Position numbers and translations under genes: made by a program | In this document: positions 15,694-23,875 of the stretch, piece by piece | How positions within the stretch are numbered: position 1 is the first letter of the stretch | Layout of the letters: every line of letters begins with the position of its first letter | The notes under the pieces: model-generated | What the model was told of the DNA's origin: nothing | Databases searched by the model: none | The model's input: only the letters and a program-made list of their open reading frames with translations | Source of the DNA: Gluconacetobacter asukensis | GTDB lineage: Bacteria > Pseudomonadota > Alphaproteobacteria > Acetobacterales > Acetobacteraceae | Assembly (NCBI RefSeq): GCF_014174375.1 | Contig: NZ_JABEQE010000003.1 | Location: 248,001-312,000, forward strand | Direction: 5' to 3' | Length of the DNA stretch: 64,000 nucleotides

Positions 15694-17817
15694 TCAGTTC
15701 GGGTCTGTGCCCAGGATGCGGTGGTTCAGCATGGGGGTGATGTCGGGGTCCTTGCCGTAGAAGGCGCGGAATAGGGGGGCGTAGTCCTGCGTGTGGCCTT
15801 GGGAGAGGACCATGTCGCGGAAATGCTGGCCGTTTTCACGGGTGAGGCCGCCATGGTCGCGGAACCAGGCGAAGGAATCGTCGGCGAGCATCTGGGTCCA
15901 CAGATAGGCGTAGTAGCCGGCGGAGTAGCCGTTGGACCAGATGTGCAGGAAGTAGCTGGACCGGTAGCGGGTGGGGACGAGGGCGGTGTTGAGGCCGGTC
16001 TTGTCCAGGGCCGCCTTTTCGAAAGCGTCGACATCCTGCTGGGACGCGTTGGCGGGCAGGCTGTGCCAGGCCATGTCCAGCTGGGCCGCCGCGATCAGTT
16101 CGCCCATGGCGTAGCCGCGATTGAATGTCGCCGCCTTCTTGATCTTGTCGACCAGTTCCTTCGGCATTGCGGCACCCGTCTGGTAGTGGCGCGCGTAATG
16201 GGCGAAGACGGTCGGATCGAGCGCCCAGTGTTCGTTGAACTGCGAGGGGAATTCGACGAAGTCGCGGGCAACCTGGGTGCCTGACACGAGCGGGTAGGTC
16301 TGGTTCGCGAACAGCCCGTGCAGCGCGTGACCGAATTCGTGGAACATCGTGACCACGTCTTCGAACGTGATCAGGTCGGGCTGGCCGGCCGCCGGCTTGG
16401 CGATGTTGGCGACGTTATAGACGACCGGCTTCGTGCCCAGCAGTTTGGACTGGCCGACGAAATTCGACATCCACGCGCCGCCATTCTTGTTGTCGCGCTT
16501 GAAATAATCGAAATACATCAGCCCGAGGGTGGAGCCATCCTTGTCGAGGACCTCGAACACCATCATGTCGGGATTGTAGACGGGAATGTCCTTGCGCTGC
16601 TTGAAGGTGATGCCATAGAGCTGCGTCGCCGCGAAGAACACGCCGTCGCGCAGGACCGTGTTGAGCTCGAAATACGGCTTCACCTGATTTTGGTCGAGCG
16701 CGTAATCCTGTTTGCGCACCTGCTCGGCGTAATGCGTCCAGTCCCAGGGTTGCAATGCGAAGGACTGGCCGTCCTTGCGGATCGTTTCCTGGATGCGGGC
16801 GGCTTCGTGATCCTGCTGCGTGCGGGTCGCCGGCGCCAGCTGGGCGATAAAGCGCTGTACGGCGGCGGGTGTGCCGGCCATCTGGTCATACAGCACATAG
16901 GATGCGAAATCGGGGTAGCCGAACAGGGCCGCTTTCTGCGCCCGTGCGTGGGCCAGGATCGAGATCGTGGCGCGGGTGTCGTTGGCATCGCCCTTTTCGG
17001 CGCGGGTCCAGCTCTGCTGGAACAGGGCCTCGCGCGTGGCGCGGTCGGTCATGCTTTCCAGATCGGGTTGCTGCGTCGTGTTCTGTAGCGGGATCAGCCA
17101 TTTTCCGGACAGCTTGCGGTCGCCGGCATCCTTGGCGAATGCGGTGATCGTGCCGTCATCGAGGCCGGTGAGGGCGGCCTTGCTGTCGACCGTCAGCGCG
17201 CCGTCACGGGTGGCGGCCAGGAGCTTCTGCTGGAACGCTGTTTCCAGTGTGGAAATCTGCGTGTTCAGGGCACGCAGTTTCGTCTGGTCGGCGGGTGAGA
17301 GCTTCGCGCCGGCATGGACGAACTGCTGGTAGTAGAGTGTGAGCACCTGCGTCTGCTCGGGTGTGAGATTCAGGTGGGCCCGGTCATTGTACAGGGTCTC
17401 GACGCGCTTGAAGAGTTTCGCATCGAGATAGATCGAATCCTGATGTTGCGAGAGCAGCGGGGCGACGATGCTCTGTGTCTTGTCCAGCGTGTCGTTGGTG
17501 TTGGCCTGATAGACGCCGTAGAAGGTCAGGCCCACGCGGTCGAGCATGCGGCCCGAGCGTTCCATCGCGACGATCGTGTTGTCGAAGGTCGGCGCGGCGC
17601 GATTGTCGGCGATGCGGCGGATTTCGGCCTTCTGGATCGCCATGGCCTGGAGGAAGGCCGGCTTGTAGTCGCCGTCATGGATGATGTCGAAACGCGGCGC
17701 CTGGAGCGGAAGCGTGCTCGGGACGGCGAATGGGTTGGAGGAAGCCATTGCGCTAGCGGAAAGACTGGCGAGCGCGGTCGTGGCGATCAGCGTGCTGATG
17801 CGGAACAATCGTGTCAT
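15694..17817 (-). CDS. dcp: M3-family peptidyl-dipeptidase Dcp, exported
   Basis: 707 residues, the usual length for Dcp. A Sec signal peptide (LFRISTLIATTALASLSASA) places it in the periplasm. The zinc-binding motif HEFGHALH lies near residue 500, followed by the conserved glutamate region. Dcp removes C-terminal dipeptides from oligopeptides. It stands alone, with about 330 bp before the next gene. E. coli Dcp lacks a clear signal peptide, whereas this one has a convincing one. Confidence 0.9.
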   Translation of the reverse strand: MTRLFRISTLIATTALASLSASAMASSNPFAVPSTLPLQAPRFDIIHDGDYKPAFLQAMAIQKAEIRRIADNRAAPTFDNTIVAMERSGRMLDRVGLTFYGVYQANTNDTLDKTQSIVAPLLSQHQDSIYLDAKLFKRVETLYNDRAHLNLTPEQTQVLTLYYQQFVHAGAKLSPADQTKLRALNTQISTLETAFQQKLLAATRDGALTVDSKAALTGLDDGTITAFAKDAGDRKLSGKWLIPLQNTTQQPDLESMTDRATREALFQQSWTRAEKGDANDTRATISILAHARAQKAALFGYPDFASYVLYDQMAGTPAAVQRFIAQLAPATRTQQDHEAARIQETIRKDGQSFALQPWDWTHYAEQVRKQDYALDQNQVKPYFELNTVLRDGVFFAATQLYGITFKQRKDIPVYNPDMMVFEVLDKDGSTLGLMYFDYFKRDNKNGGAWMSNFVGQSKLLGTKPVVYNVANIAKPAAGQPDLITFEDVVTMFHEFGHALHGLFANQTYPLVSGTQVARDFVEFPSQFNEHWALDPTVFAHYARHYQTGAAMPKELVDKIKKAATFNRGYAMGELIAAAQLDMAWHSLPANASQQDVDAFEKAALDKTGLNTALVPTRYRSSYFLHIWSNGYSAGYYAYLWTQMLADDSFAWFRDHGGLTRENGQHFRDMVLSQGHTQDYAPLFRAFYGKDPDITPMLNHRILGTDPN

Positions 17818-18143
17818 TCAGTGAACCCTCGGAACCCAGGCGGCGCCGCGTGGCGCCGCTGGCGAAGCCGGATGATCCGGCCGATGGTCATTTATAGGCA
17901 GCCATGGCCGGTGTGGGAACCGGGTCACCCTGTCCGCAGCCGATTTTGTGGGGGAACGTCGCCGGCGCACTGATCCCGCGGGGGAGGCGGTCGGGCGGAG
18001 GGATCGGGAATGATCCGCTTGCAGGCTGGGTCTATTGGAAACGGGTGATGAGCCGGATGATCGCGATGCGCCTGGTCGAGTGCTTCAATAATTCGGCATC
18101 TCTCGATCTGTTCGCAGATATACGGAACAGGTCTGCGATGTGG
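17818..18143. other. Non-coding gap upstream of dcp
   Basis: No gene seen. It contains a short hairpin, GCGGCGCC (17840-17847) with GGCGCCGC (17852-17859), just upstream of the dcp start, and an AT-richer stretch near 18080-18120 after the dapA-like stop codon. Promoters for dcp are expected here but I could not identify one with confidence. Confidence 0.4.
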
Positions 18144-19043
18144 TCACACCTGTTCTTCGGTGCATGCGCGCAGGGCGTCGGCGACTTTTTTCTGCTCGTG
18201 GTCGGGCAAGGGCAGCACTGGCCTGGGCGGTCTGGCCTCGGACAATCCGAGATGATGGATGGCCGCGTAGGCGACGCGGAGGCTGCCATGGGCGCGGAAG
18301 AGTGCCCACATCGGCTGGAGCCGGTCGTTGCAGTGCCGCACGGTGGCATCGTCACCCGTGCGGGCGGCGGTGACCAGGGTGCGGGCCAGTTTCGGCAGGA
18401 AGCCACCAAGGACGCTGAACCAGCCGTCGCAGCCTGCCAGCAGGGCCTCGGCGGCGATCCAGTCGCCGCTATAGCCGATGGCCAGTCTGCCCACCGGGCC
18501 GGCGCGGAGGCGGGCGAGTTCGTCGGCGACGGCGCCTTCGGGCGGGGGCGGCATCTTGACGGCGGCGATGTTGGGGACGTCCGCCAGCCGTTCGAGCAGT
18601 TCCGCGCCGAAGTTGAAATGGGTGGTGCTGGGATTGTTGTAGATGCACAGTGGCAATTGCGTGGCGCCGGCGACTGCCACGTAATGCTGGTACGCCTCTT
18701 CCTGTGTCAGCGGGGTGTAGGAGACCGGGGCCATGAGCAGCCCGTCTGCGCCTTCGGCTTCGGCATCGCGCGCGAGGGTCTGGGCGTCGTCCGTGCGCAG
18801 GGTCCCCACGCCGACGATCAGGGGTGTGCGGCCGCCCACGCTCTTGGCCGCGGCGCTTATGGCCCGGCGTCGTTCGGCGCTGGTGAGGTAGGCATAGGTT
18901 CCGGTGCTGCCCAGCAGGCCGATGGAATCGACGCCGGCCGCCGAGAGGTGCGCCGTCAGGCGCGTGACGCCGTCGGCATCCACGACGCCGTGTTCGTCGG
19001 CCGGGGTGATCGGGAAGGCGGACAGGCCGTGGAAGATCGACAT
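18144..19043 (-). CDS. Dihydrodipicolinate synthase-family aldolase/lyase
   Basis: 299 residues, a single DapA-type (beta/alpha)8 barrel. The Schiff-base lysine is in NIAAVKMPPP, and the catalytic tyrosine is in CIYNNPSTT. The G-S-T-G motif near residue 46 (LLGSTGTYAYLT) binds the pyruvate carboxylate. Members include DapA, N-acetylneuraminate lyase and various sugar-acid aldolases. The position at the end of a metZ-apaG-folE run does not reveal the substrate, and a housekeeping dapA may lie elsewhere, so I leave the symbol empty. Confidence 0.82.
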   Translation of the reverse strand: MSIFHGLSAFPITPADEHGVVDADGVTRLTAHLSAAGVDSIGLLGSTGTYAYLTSAERRRAISAAAKSVGGRTPLIVGVGTLRTDDAQTLARDAEAEGADGLLMAPVSYTPLTQEEAYQHYVAVAGATQLPLCIYNNPSTTHFNFGAELLERLADVPNIAAVKMPPPPEGAVADELARLRAGPVGRLAIGYSGDWIAAEALLAGCDGWFSVLGGFLPKLARTLVTAARTGDDATVRHCNDRLQPMWALFRAHGSLRVAYAAIHHLGLSEARPPRPVLPLPDHEQKKVADALRACTEEQV

Positions 19044-19064
19044 GCTATCTCTTATCTCTTGGTA

Positions 19065-19682
19065 TCAGAGATGGGCGGTGGCGACCGAGGGGCGGTTGAG
19101 CATGGACATCAGCTCGCGCCTTGTGTCGGAATTGGTGCGGAAGACGCCCAGCATGCGGCTGGTGACCATCGATACGCCGGGGCGGTGGACGCCGCGCGTG
19201 GTCATGCACTGATGCCCGGCTTCCAGGATCACGGCGACGCCGTGGGGTTGCAGCACGTCGTTGATCGTGTTGGCGATCTGTGCCGTCAGGCGTTCCTGGA
19301 TCTGCAGGCGGCGCGAAAAGGCGTCGACCACGCGGGCCAGTTTGGAAATGCCCACCACGCGTTTGCTGGGCAGGTAGGCCACATGGGCGACGCCGATGAT
19401 CGGCACCATGTGATGTTCGCAATGGCTTTCGAAGCGGATGTCGCGCAGGAGCACGATCTCGTCGTAATCATCGACCTCGGAGAAGGTGCGCGACAGGATG
19501 GAGGACGGGTCTTCGCCATAGCCCGCGAAGAATTCCTCGTAGGAGCGCACGACCCGGCCGGGCGTGTCCAGCAGGCCCTCGCGCGACGGGTCCTCGCCCG
19601 CCCAGCGCAGCAGGGTGCGGATCGCGTCTTCCGCCTCCTCGCGAGAGGGGCGGAGAAGGGGGGGCTGGGAGATCTCGGTCAT
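19065..19682 (-). CDS. folE: GTP cyclohydrolase I
   Basis: 205 residues. The ATG at 19682 is chosen; the open frame upstream has low-complexity sequence unlike the family. Zinc ligands lie in SHCEHHMVP and [10 protein letters not shown], and the GTP-binding C-terminal stretch is intact. It makes 7,8-dihydroneopterin triphosphate, first step of folate synthesis. It lies 34 bp after apaG and 21 bp before the dapA-like gene on the same strand. Confidence 0.94.
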   Translation of the reverse strand: MTEISQPPLLRPSREEAEDAIRTLLRWAGEDPSREGLLDTPGRVVRSYEEFFAGYGEDPSSILSRTFSEVDDYDEIVLLRDIRFESHCEHHMVPIIGVAHVAYLPSKRVVGISKLARVVDAFSRRLQIQERLTAQIANTINDVLQPHGVAVILEAGHQCMTTRGVHRPGVSMVTSRMLGVFRTNSDTRRELMSMLNRPSVATAHL

Positions 19683-19716
19683 GAATCCTGTCTTCGGGAA
19701 CGAGCGTGCGCGGGCG

Positions 19717-20193
19717 CTAGTGGATGATGGTGGGGTGGTAGGGACAATCCAGGCTGAAGGGCGGGACCTGGACGTCGAACGGCCGGTGCGAACGGGCATC
19801 GATCATGTGATAGAGGCCGCGCATGAAGCCGGTCGGTGTCTGCAACCCGGTGCCGGATGTGTATTCGAAGACCTGGCCGGGCTCCAGCACCGGCTGTTCG
19901 CCCACCACGCCGTCGCCGTGGACATGTTCGACCCGCCCGACGGCATCCATGATCTCCCACGTCCGGCGCAGGAGCTGGACCGTCTCGCGGCCCAGATTCT
20001 CGATCCGGATGCGGTAGGCCCAGGCGAAGCGGTGTTCCTCGGGCATGGACTGGTCGTCCAGCCAGAAGGTCTGCACGATCACGCGGATCGATTCCGTGGT
20101 CGCCTCGTAGCAGGGGGCGCCTTCCATGGCCTCCGCCAGAGCGGCGTCCGGGTCGGGGGGCATTCCCGGCGGCGGCGGTCTGTCAATGGCCAT
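19717..20193 (-). CDS. apaG: ApaG-domain protein
   Basis: 158 residues. After a Pro-rich N-terminal extension of about 30 residues comes a full ApaG domain with the segments [24 protein letters not shown] and [12 protein letters not shown]. ApaG is a small Fn3-like fold implicated in Co2+/Mg2+ homeostasis; its biochemical role is not settled. It lies 18 bp after metZ and is probably co-transcribed with metZ and folE. Confidence 0.92.
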   Translation of the reverse strand: MAIDRPPPPGMPPDPDAALAEAMEGAPCYEATTESIRVIVQTFWLDDQSMPEEHRFAWAYRIRIENLGRETVQLLRRTWEIMDAVGRVEHVHGDGVVGEQPVLEPGQVFEYTSGTGLQTPTGFMRGLYHMIDARSHRPFDVQVPPFSLDCPYHPTIIH

Positions 20194-20211
20194 GGCGTGG
20201 TCCCCGTCGGC

Positions 20212-21411
20212 TCAGCGCGACCGCAGGGCCGCGAGGCCGCGATCCAGATCGTCTTTCAGGTCGGCGATATCTTCCAGCCCGACCGAGAAGCGGATCGCGC
20301 CGTCGCTGATGCCCAGGCGTGCGCGTTCTTCGGCGCCGATCTTCATGTGCGTGGTGGTGGCCGGATGGGTGACCATGGAGCGCGCGTCGCCCAGATTGTT
20401 GGAGATCGCGATCAGCCGCAGCGCGTTCATGAAGGCGAACGCGCCCTCCTTGCCGCCTGCGACCTCGAACGCCACCAGGGTGGAGGCGTCGCTCATCTGG
20501 CGTTTGGCCAGTTCGTATTGCGGATGGTCGGTGCGGCCGGGGTAGAAGACTCGGGTGACGCAATCGGCGGCGGCCAGATGGTCGGCGACGGCGGCGGCGT
20601 TTTCGGTCATTGCGCGCACGCGCAGCGACAGTGTTTCCAGCCCCTTCAGCATCACCCACGCATTGAAGGGCGAAAGGGCGTTGCCGGTGTTGCGGGTGAA
20701 GGGTTGCAGCGTATCGGTGATCCAGTCGCGGCGGCCCAGCACCGCGCCGCCCAGCACGCGGCCCTGGCCGTCGATATGCTTGGTGCAGGAATAGACGACC
20801 ACGTCGGCGCCCAGTTCCAGCGGCTTCTGGTACAGCGGGGTGGCGAAGACGTTATCGACCACCACCAGCGCGCCGGCCGCGTGGGCGAGGTCGGAGATCG
20901 CGCGGAGGTCCAGGATATCGAGCATCGGGTTCGACGGGCTTTCCAGCAGCACCGCCGCCGTGGGGCGGGAGAGGGCGGCGGCCCAGGCGTCCAGGTCGCG
21001 CCCGTCGACGAATTCGGTCTCGACACCGTAGCGGGGCAGCAGGTTGGCGACGATCCAGTGGCAGGAGCCGAACAATGCGCGCGATGCCACGACCCGGTCG
21101 CCGGCCTTGACGTGCGACAGCAGGGCCGAGGAGACGGCGCCCATGCCCGTGGAGGTCGCGATACAGGCCTCGGCCCCTTCCAGGTCGGCCAGGCGGGATT
21201 CCAGCGCCGCGACGGTGGGGTTGCCGAAACGGCTGTACTGGTAATGGACCACGTCGCCGGTGAAGGTGGCCTCGGCCTGTTCGGCATTGTCGTAGACGAA
21301 GCCGGAGGTGAGGAACATCGCCTCGCTCGTCTCGCCGAAGGGCGTGCGCTCGATGCCCGCATGGAGCAGGCGGGTGGCGGGGCGGTAGGTGCTGGTGGAG
21401 TCGTTGCTCAT
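20212..21411 (-). CDS. metZ: O-succinylhomoserine sulfhydrylase
   Basis: 399 residues from the ATG at 21411 (an ATG six codons upstream is possible). It belongs to the Cys/Met-metabolism PLP family: YSRFGNPT near the N-terminus, the substrate/PLP residues in SSTGMG-like segment TSTGMGAV, the NVFATP motif, and the PLP lysine in SCTKHIDGQG. The CTKHIDGQGR form is typical of MetZ rather than MetB. It makes homocysteine directly from sulfide. A SAM-II-like riboswitch and a terminator-like hairpin lie in its leader, so SAM should repress it. Confidence 0.9.
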   Translation of the reverse strand: MSNDSTSTYRPATRLLHAGIERTPFGETSEAMFLTSGFVYDNAEQAEATFTGDVVHYQYSRFGNPTVAALESRLADLEGAEACIATSTGMGAVSSALLSHVKAGDRVVASRALFGSCHWIVANLLPRYGVETEFVDGRDLDAWAAALSRPTAAVLLESPSNPMLDILDLRAISDLAHAAGALVVVDNVFATPLYQKPLELGADVVVYSCTKHIDGQGRVLGGAVLGRRDWITDTLQPFTRNTGNALSPFNAWVMLKGLETLSLRVRAMTENAAAVADHLAAADCVTRVFYPGRTDHPQYELAKRQMSDASTLVAFEVAGGKEGAFAFMNALRLIAISNNLGDARSMVTHPATTTHMKIGAEERARLGISDGAIRFSVGLEDIADLKDDLDRGLAALRSR

Positions 21412-21426
21412 CGTCAGTTCCCGGAA

Positions 21427-21497
21427 CAAAACCGTCAGGAGGCCGAGGCTGGGAGCATCCGGGTGGCGAACCGGTTCTGCGGCCCCGCGTCCTGACG
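21427..21497 (-). terminator. Probable riboswitch-controlled terminator in the metZ leader
   Basis: On the minus strand CGTCAGGA (plus 21490-21497) pairs with TCCTGACG (plus 21433-21440), with GGCC/GGCC pairing further in, followed by GTTTTGTT. The CCTGAC directly 3' of the riboswitch (plus 21544-21549) could instead pair with the GTCAGG of the 5' terminator arm, forming an antiterminator. This fits SAM-dependent attenuation of metZ. The fold was worked out by eye. Confidence 0.55.
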
Positions 21498-21548
21498 CGG
21501 AAATCCGACCGTGGAAACCGTGACGCCCGCGGAGTCTGGCGGTGTCAG

Positions 21549-21606
21549 GCCTCTTTAGCGCGTCTGTTTAACCTCGTCGCAAGCCGGCCGATCCAAATCA
21601 CGAGGG
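21549..21606 (-). ncRNA. SAM-II (SAM-alpha) riboswitch upstream of metZ
   Basis: On the minus strand a 5-bp P1 (CCTCG at plus 21601-21605 with CGAGG at 21572-21576) encloses TGATTTG and GCTTGC; it is followed by TTAAAC and then GCGCTAAAGAGG. The order TGATTTG, GCTTGC, P1 3' strand, TTAAA, GCTAAAGAGG is the SAM-II signature known from alphaproteobacterial metA/metZ/metX leaders. It lies about 140 nt ahead of metZ on the same strand. No other riboswitch class fits these conserved blocks. Confidence 0.8.
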
Positions 21607-21735
21607 CCCCGCGGCCCCCTTGGGGCCATTGGACGTCAGGGTTATTGCGGATCGCGGGGCTGCTCGTCAACCATGTGGGGTGGGTGGGGGTGGATTGCAT
21701 CGGGCCGGCCGGTGCGGTATAGGGCTAGCCGCGAC

Positions 21736-21809
21736 GCGGGTGTAGTTCAATGGTAGAACGGCAGCTTCCCAAGCTACATACGAGGGTTCGATTCCCTTCA
21801 CCCGCTCCA
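21736..21809 (+). tRNA. tRNA-Gly (anticodon CCC)
   Basis: 74 nt with an encoded CCA end. Acceptor stem GCGGGTG/CACCCGC, D-arm GTTC/GAAC with loop AATGGTA, anticodon loop TTCCCAA and T-arm with loop TTCGATT. The anticodon is CCC. Position 28-42 of the anticodon stem is C-A in this copy; the other four pairs are intact. Confidence 0.93.
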
Positions 21810-21821
21810 GACTTGCTGATA

Positions 21822-21933
21822 AATTCCGGTTGGTGGCGATCCGACGTGCGTTTTCTGCGCCTCGGTGCCCGGAAGCATGCGATGGCGTGGCCCTGTGCGG
21901 CACTCTCGCTCATCAGGCCGCATTTCTCAGTTG
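21822..21933 (+). repeat. Structured 3'-end repeat, decayed copy B
   Basis: Starts about 13 nt after the tRNA-Gly CCA, in the same direction. The core blocks GGCGATCCGACG and GGCACTCTCGCTCATCAGG are recognisable, but the central GGCC-GGCC hairpin and the paired flanks are lost by an internal deletion of roughly 45 nt. The outer arms no longer pair well. It looks like a relic of the family represented by copies A and C-F. Confidence 0.65.
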
Positions 21934-21960
21934 GCCGTCTGGCCGGGTAGCGGCGGGCCG

Positions 21961-21985
21961 CCCAATGCCTTCTGGCGGCATTGGG
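21961..21985. terminator. Hairpin between tRNA-Gly and the isoaspartyl peptidase gene
   Basis: CCCAATGCC (21961-21969) pairs perfectly with GGCATTGGG (21977-21985). It sits between convergent transcription units and could serve both strands. No long T-run follows. Confidence 0.5.
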
Positions 21986-22019
21986 ACGGGAGCGGTTTCC
22001 GGGCAATTGGGCTTGAGTT

Positions 22020-22961
22020 TCAGTCCTTGTGAGTGGCGACAAAGAGTTCGCCATTTGCGTCGATCCAGCCGCGAAACATGCCTTCTGTGTTGAATTCCGC
22101 CGTGACCGTGCCGGCGTGGTCGATGGCGATGACGCCGCCGCCGATCCCCTGCGGCGTGAAGGTCTCCGCCAGGATCATGCGAATCGCCTCCCCGACCGAG
22201 TGTCCGGCATAGCGCACGCGTGCAGCGATCTCGTGGCCGATCACGTGGCGGATGAACTGTTCGCCCTGTCCCGTGCAGGAAACCGCGCAGATGCCGTTCT
22301 GCGCATAGGTGCCGGCACCGATGATGGCACTGTCGCCCACGCGGCCCACCGCCTTGTTGGTGAAGCCCCCGGTGGAGGTGGCGGCCGCGAGGTTGCCGTC
22401 GCAATCCAGTGCCACCGCGCCGACCGTGCCGTGCTTCTCGCTCTCGCTGGCGAAGGTGCCCAGCCGGTCGTGCGCGCGCATCGCCTGCAGCGCCTCTGCC
22501 CGACGCGGGGTGGTGAAATAGGATTGCGGCATCGTCTCCAGCCCATGGGCGGCGGCGTATTCGTCGGCTGCCGGGCCGGCCAGCATCATGGGGATATCCT
22601 GTTCCATGAGCCGTCGGGCCAACCGCACCGGGTTGCGCACGGCCCGTGCGCCCGCGACGGCACCCGCCAGCGCGGTCGCGCCGTCCATGATCGAGGCGTC
22701 CAGTTCATGCCCTCCCGCGGCGTTCAGTGCGGCGCCATGCCCGGCGTTGAAATGCGGGGAATCCTCCAGGGCCATCACGCAGGCTTCGACGGCCGCGACG
22801 GATGGGCCGCCTTCGGACAGGATCGCGTATCCGGCTTCCAGCGCCTTGCGGATGTCGGCTCGCGCGTCGGCCCATTCCTCCTCGGACAGAAGGGAACGGG
22901 ACATGACACCGCAGCCGCCATGCAGGGCGATGACGGGGCGGCGGGTCGGCGCGGGGCTCAT
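22020..22961 (-). CDS. Isoaspartyl peptidase / plant-type L-asparaginase
   Basis: 313 residues from the ATG at 22961, which overlaps the upstream stop (ATGA) and has an AGGGAG box. It is an Ntn-hydrolase precursor: autoproteolysis before Thr179 in HGTVGAVALD would give alpha and beta subunits. GGCG near the N-terminus, FNAGHGAALN and the downstream GGF segment agree with the family. These enzymes hydrolyse beta-aspartyl dipeptides and, more weakly, asparagine. It is the last gene of the TonB-receptor/POT operon, pointing to breakdown of an imported peptide. Confidence 0.88.
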   Translation of the reverse strand: MSPAPTRRPVIALHGGCGVMSRSLLSEEEWADARADIRKALEAGYAILSEGGPSVAAVEACVMALEDSPHFNAGHGAALNAAGGHELDASIMDGATALAGAVAGARAVRNPVRLARRLMEQDIPMMLAGPAADEYAAAHGLETMPQSYFTTPRRAEALQAMRAHDRLGTFASESEKHGTVGAVALDCDGNLAAATSTGGFTNKAVGRVGDSAIIGAGTYAQNGICAVSCTGQGEQFIRHVIGHEIAARVRYAGHSVGEAIRMILAETFTPQGIGGGVIAIDHAGTVTAEFNTEGMFRGWIDANGELFVATHKD

Positions 22962-23875
22962 GGCGTATCTCCCTGGGGGTGGGCCATGCACCAGGCCGCG
23001 ACCTGCTCGTGTGTGGCGAACCAGACATCCCCCTTCTGCCGGGCGGCTTCGAGCAGGGCGGCGATCACGCCGATCCGGCTGCGATGGCCGCTGATATGCG
23101 GATGCAGCGTCAGCAGAAACAGCCCGCCTTCGTCATGGGCGCCCTGGAATTCTGCCAGGAAGATATCCAGTACGTCGCGCGGGGGCGTGTAGGGGCGGAG
23201 CGCCGAAAAGCGGTCGAAATTGAAATAGACGGCGTCGTCCCGGATCCATTCGGGCGGCAGTTCGACGATACCGGTGGGGGCCCCGTCCTGTACCAGTTCG
23301 TACGGATCATCGTCGGCCATCAGGCTGCTGTCGTATAGCAGGCCCATCTCGCGGATGATGGACAGCGTGTTGAGCGAGAAATCCCAGCTTGCCGTGCGGA
23401 TGCCGACGACCGGCTTGCGGCTGATATCCTGTAGCACCTCCCGCGCGCGGGAGGTCAGGTCCCTTTCGGTTTCTGCGTCCAGATGGGTGTTGCGCTCGTG
23501 GATCCACGAATGGATGCCGATTTCATGCCCGTCGGCGACGATGCCGCGCACTTCCTCGGGATAGAGGAGAGCGGACACGGCGGGGTAGAAGAAGGTTGCG
23601 GGCACGCCATGGCGTTGCAGCAGCGCGCGGATACGCGGCACGCCGCGACGGTTGCCGTAATGGCCCTGGCTGATCCGCATCGGGCTTTCATCGCCGTCAC
23701 GCAGCGGGATCGTGTCGTGGTCGGCGTCGAACGAAATGGCGAAGGCGCAGCGTGCGCCGTCCGGCCACGCAGCGGGATGCAGCGAGCGCCCGGCCCTGGC
23801 GCGTCCGACGGCTGCGCGCCAGCGGCTCTCGGGCCATTGCCAGGGAGGGAGAGGGGCGTCGGGAGGCGTCGTCAT
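22958..23875 (-). CDS. NodB-fold amidohydrolase (polysaccharide deacetylase family, HpPgdA-like)
   Basis: 305 residues, coupled on both sides by 4-bp ATGA overlaps. NodB motifs: SFDADHDT in place of TFDDG, HSWIHERN for the metal histidines, and a late TLHPH with the catalytic histidine. No signal peptide is seen, so it acts in the cytoplasm. This subclade (Helicobacter PgdA, PuuE allantoinase and related cyclic-amide hydrolases) often acts on small amides rather than polysaccharides. Its place between a peptide transporter and an isoaspartyl peptidase supports that reading. Confidence 0.8.
   Translation of the reverse strand: MTTPPDAPLPPWQWPESRWRAAVGRARAGRSLHPAAWPDGARCAFAISFDADHDTIPLRDGDESPMRISQGHYGNRRGVPRIRALLQRHGVPATFFYPAVSALLYPEEVRGIVADGHEIGIHSWIHERNTHLDAETERDLTSRAREVLQDISRKPVVGIRTASWDFSLNTLSIIREMGLLYDSSLMADDDPYELVQDGAPTGIVELPPEWIRDDAVYFNFDRFSALRPYTPPRDVLDIFLAEFQGAHDEGGLFLLTLHPHISGHRSRIGVIAALLEAARQKGDVWFATHEQVAAWCMAHPQGDTP

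Noticed and set aside
17904-19727. Long plus-strand frames antisense to dcp, dapA-like, folE and metZ (up to about 640 codons)
   Set aside because: GC-rich shadows of real minus-strand genes; rich in Gly/Arg/His/Asp-Gln without domains or starts.
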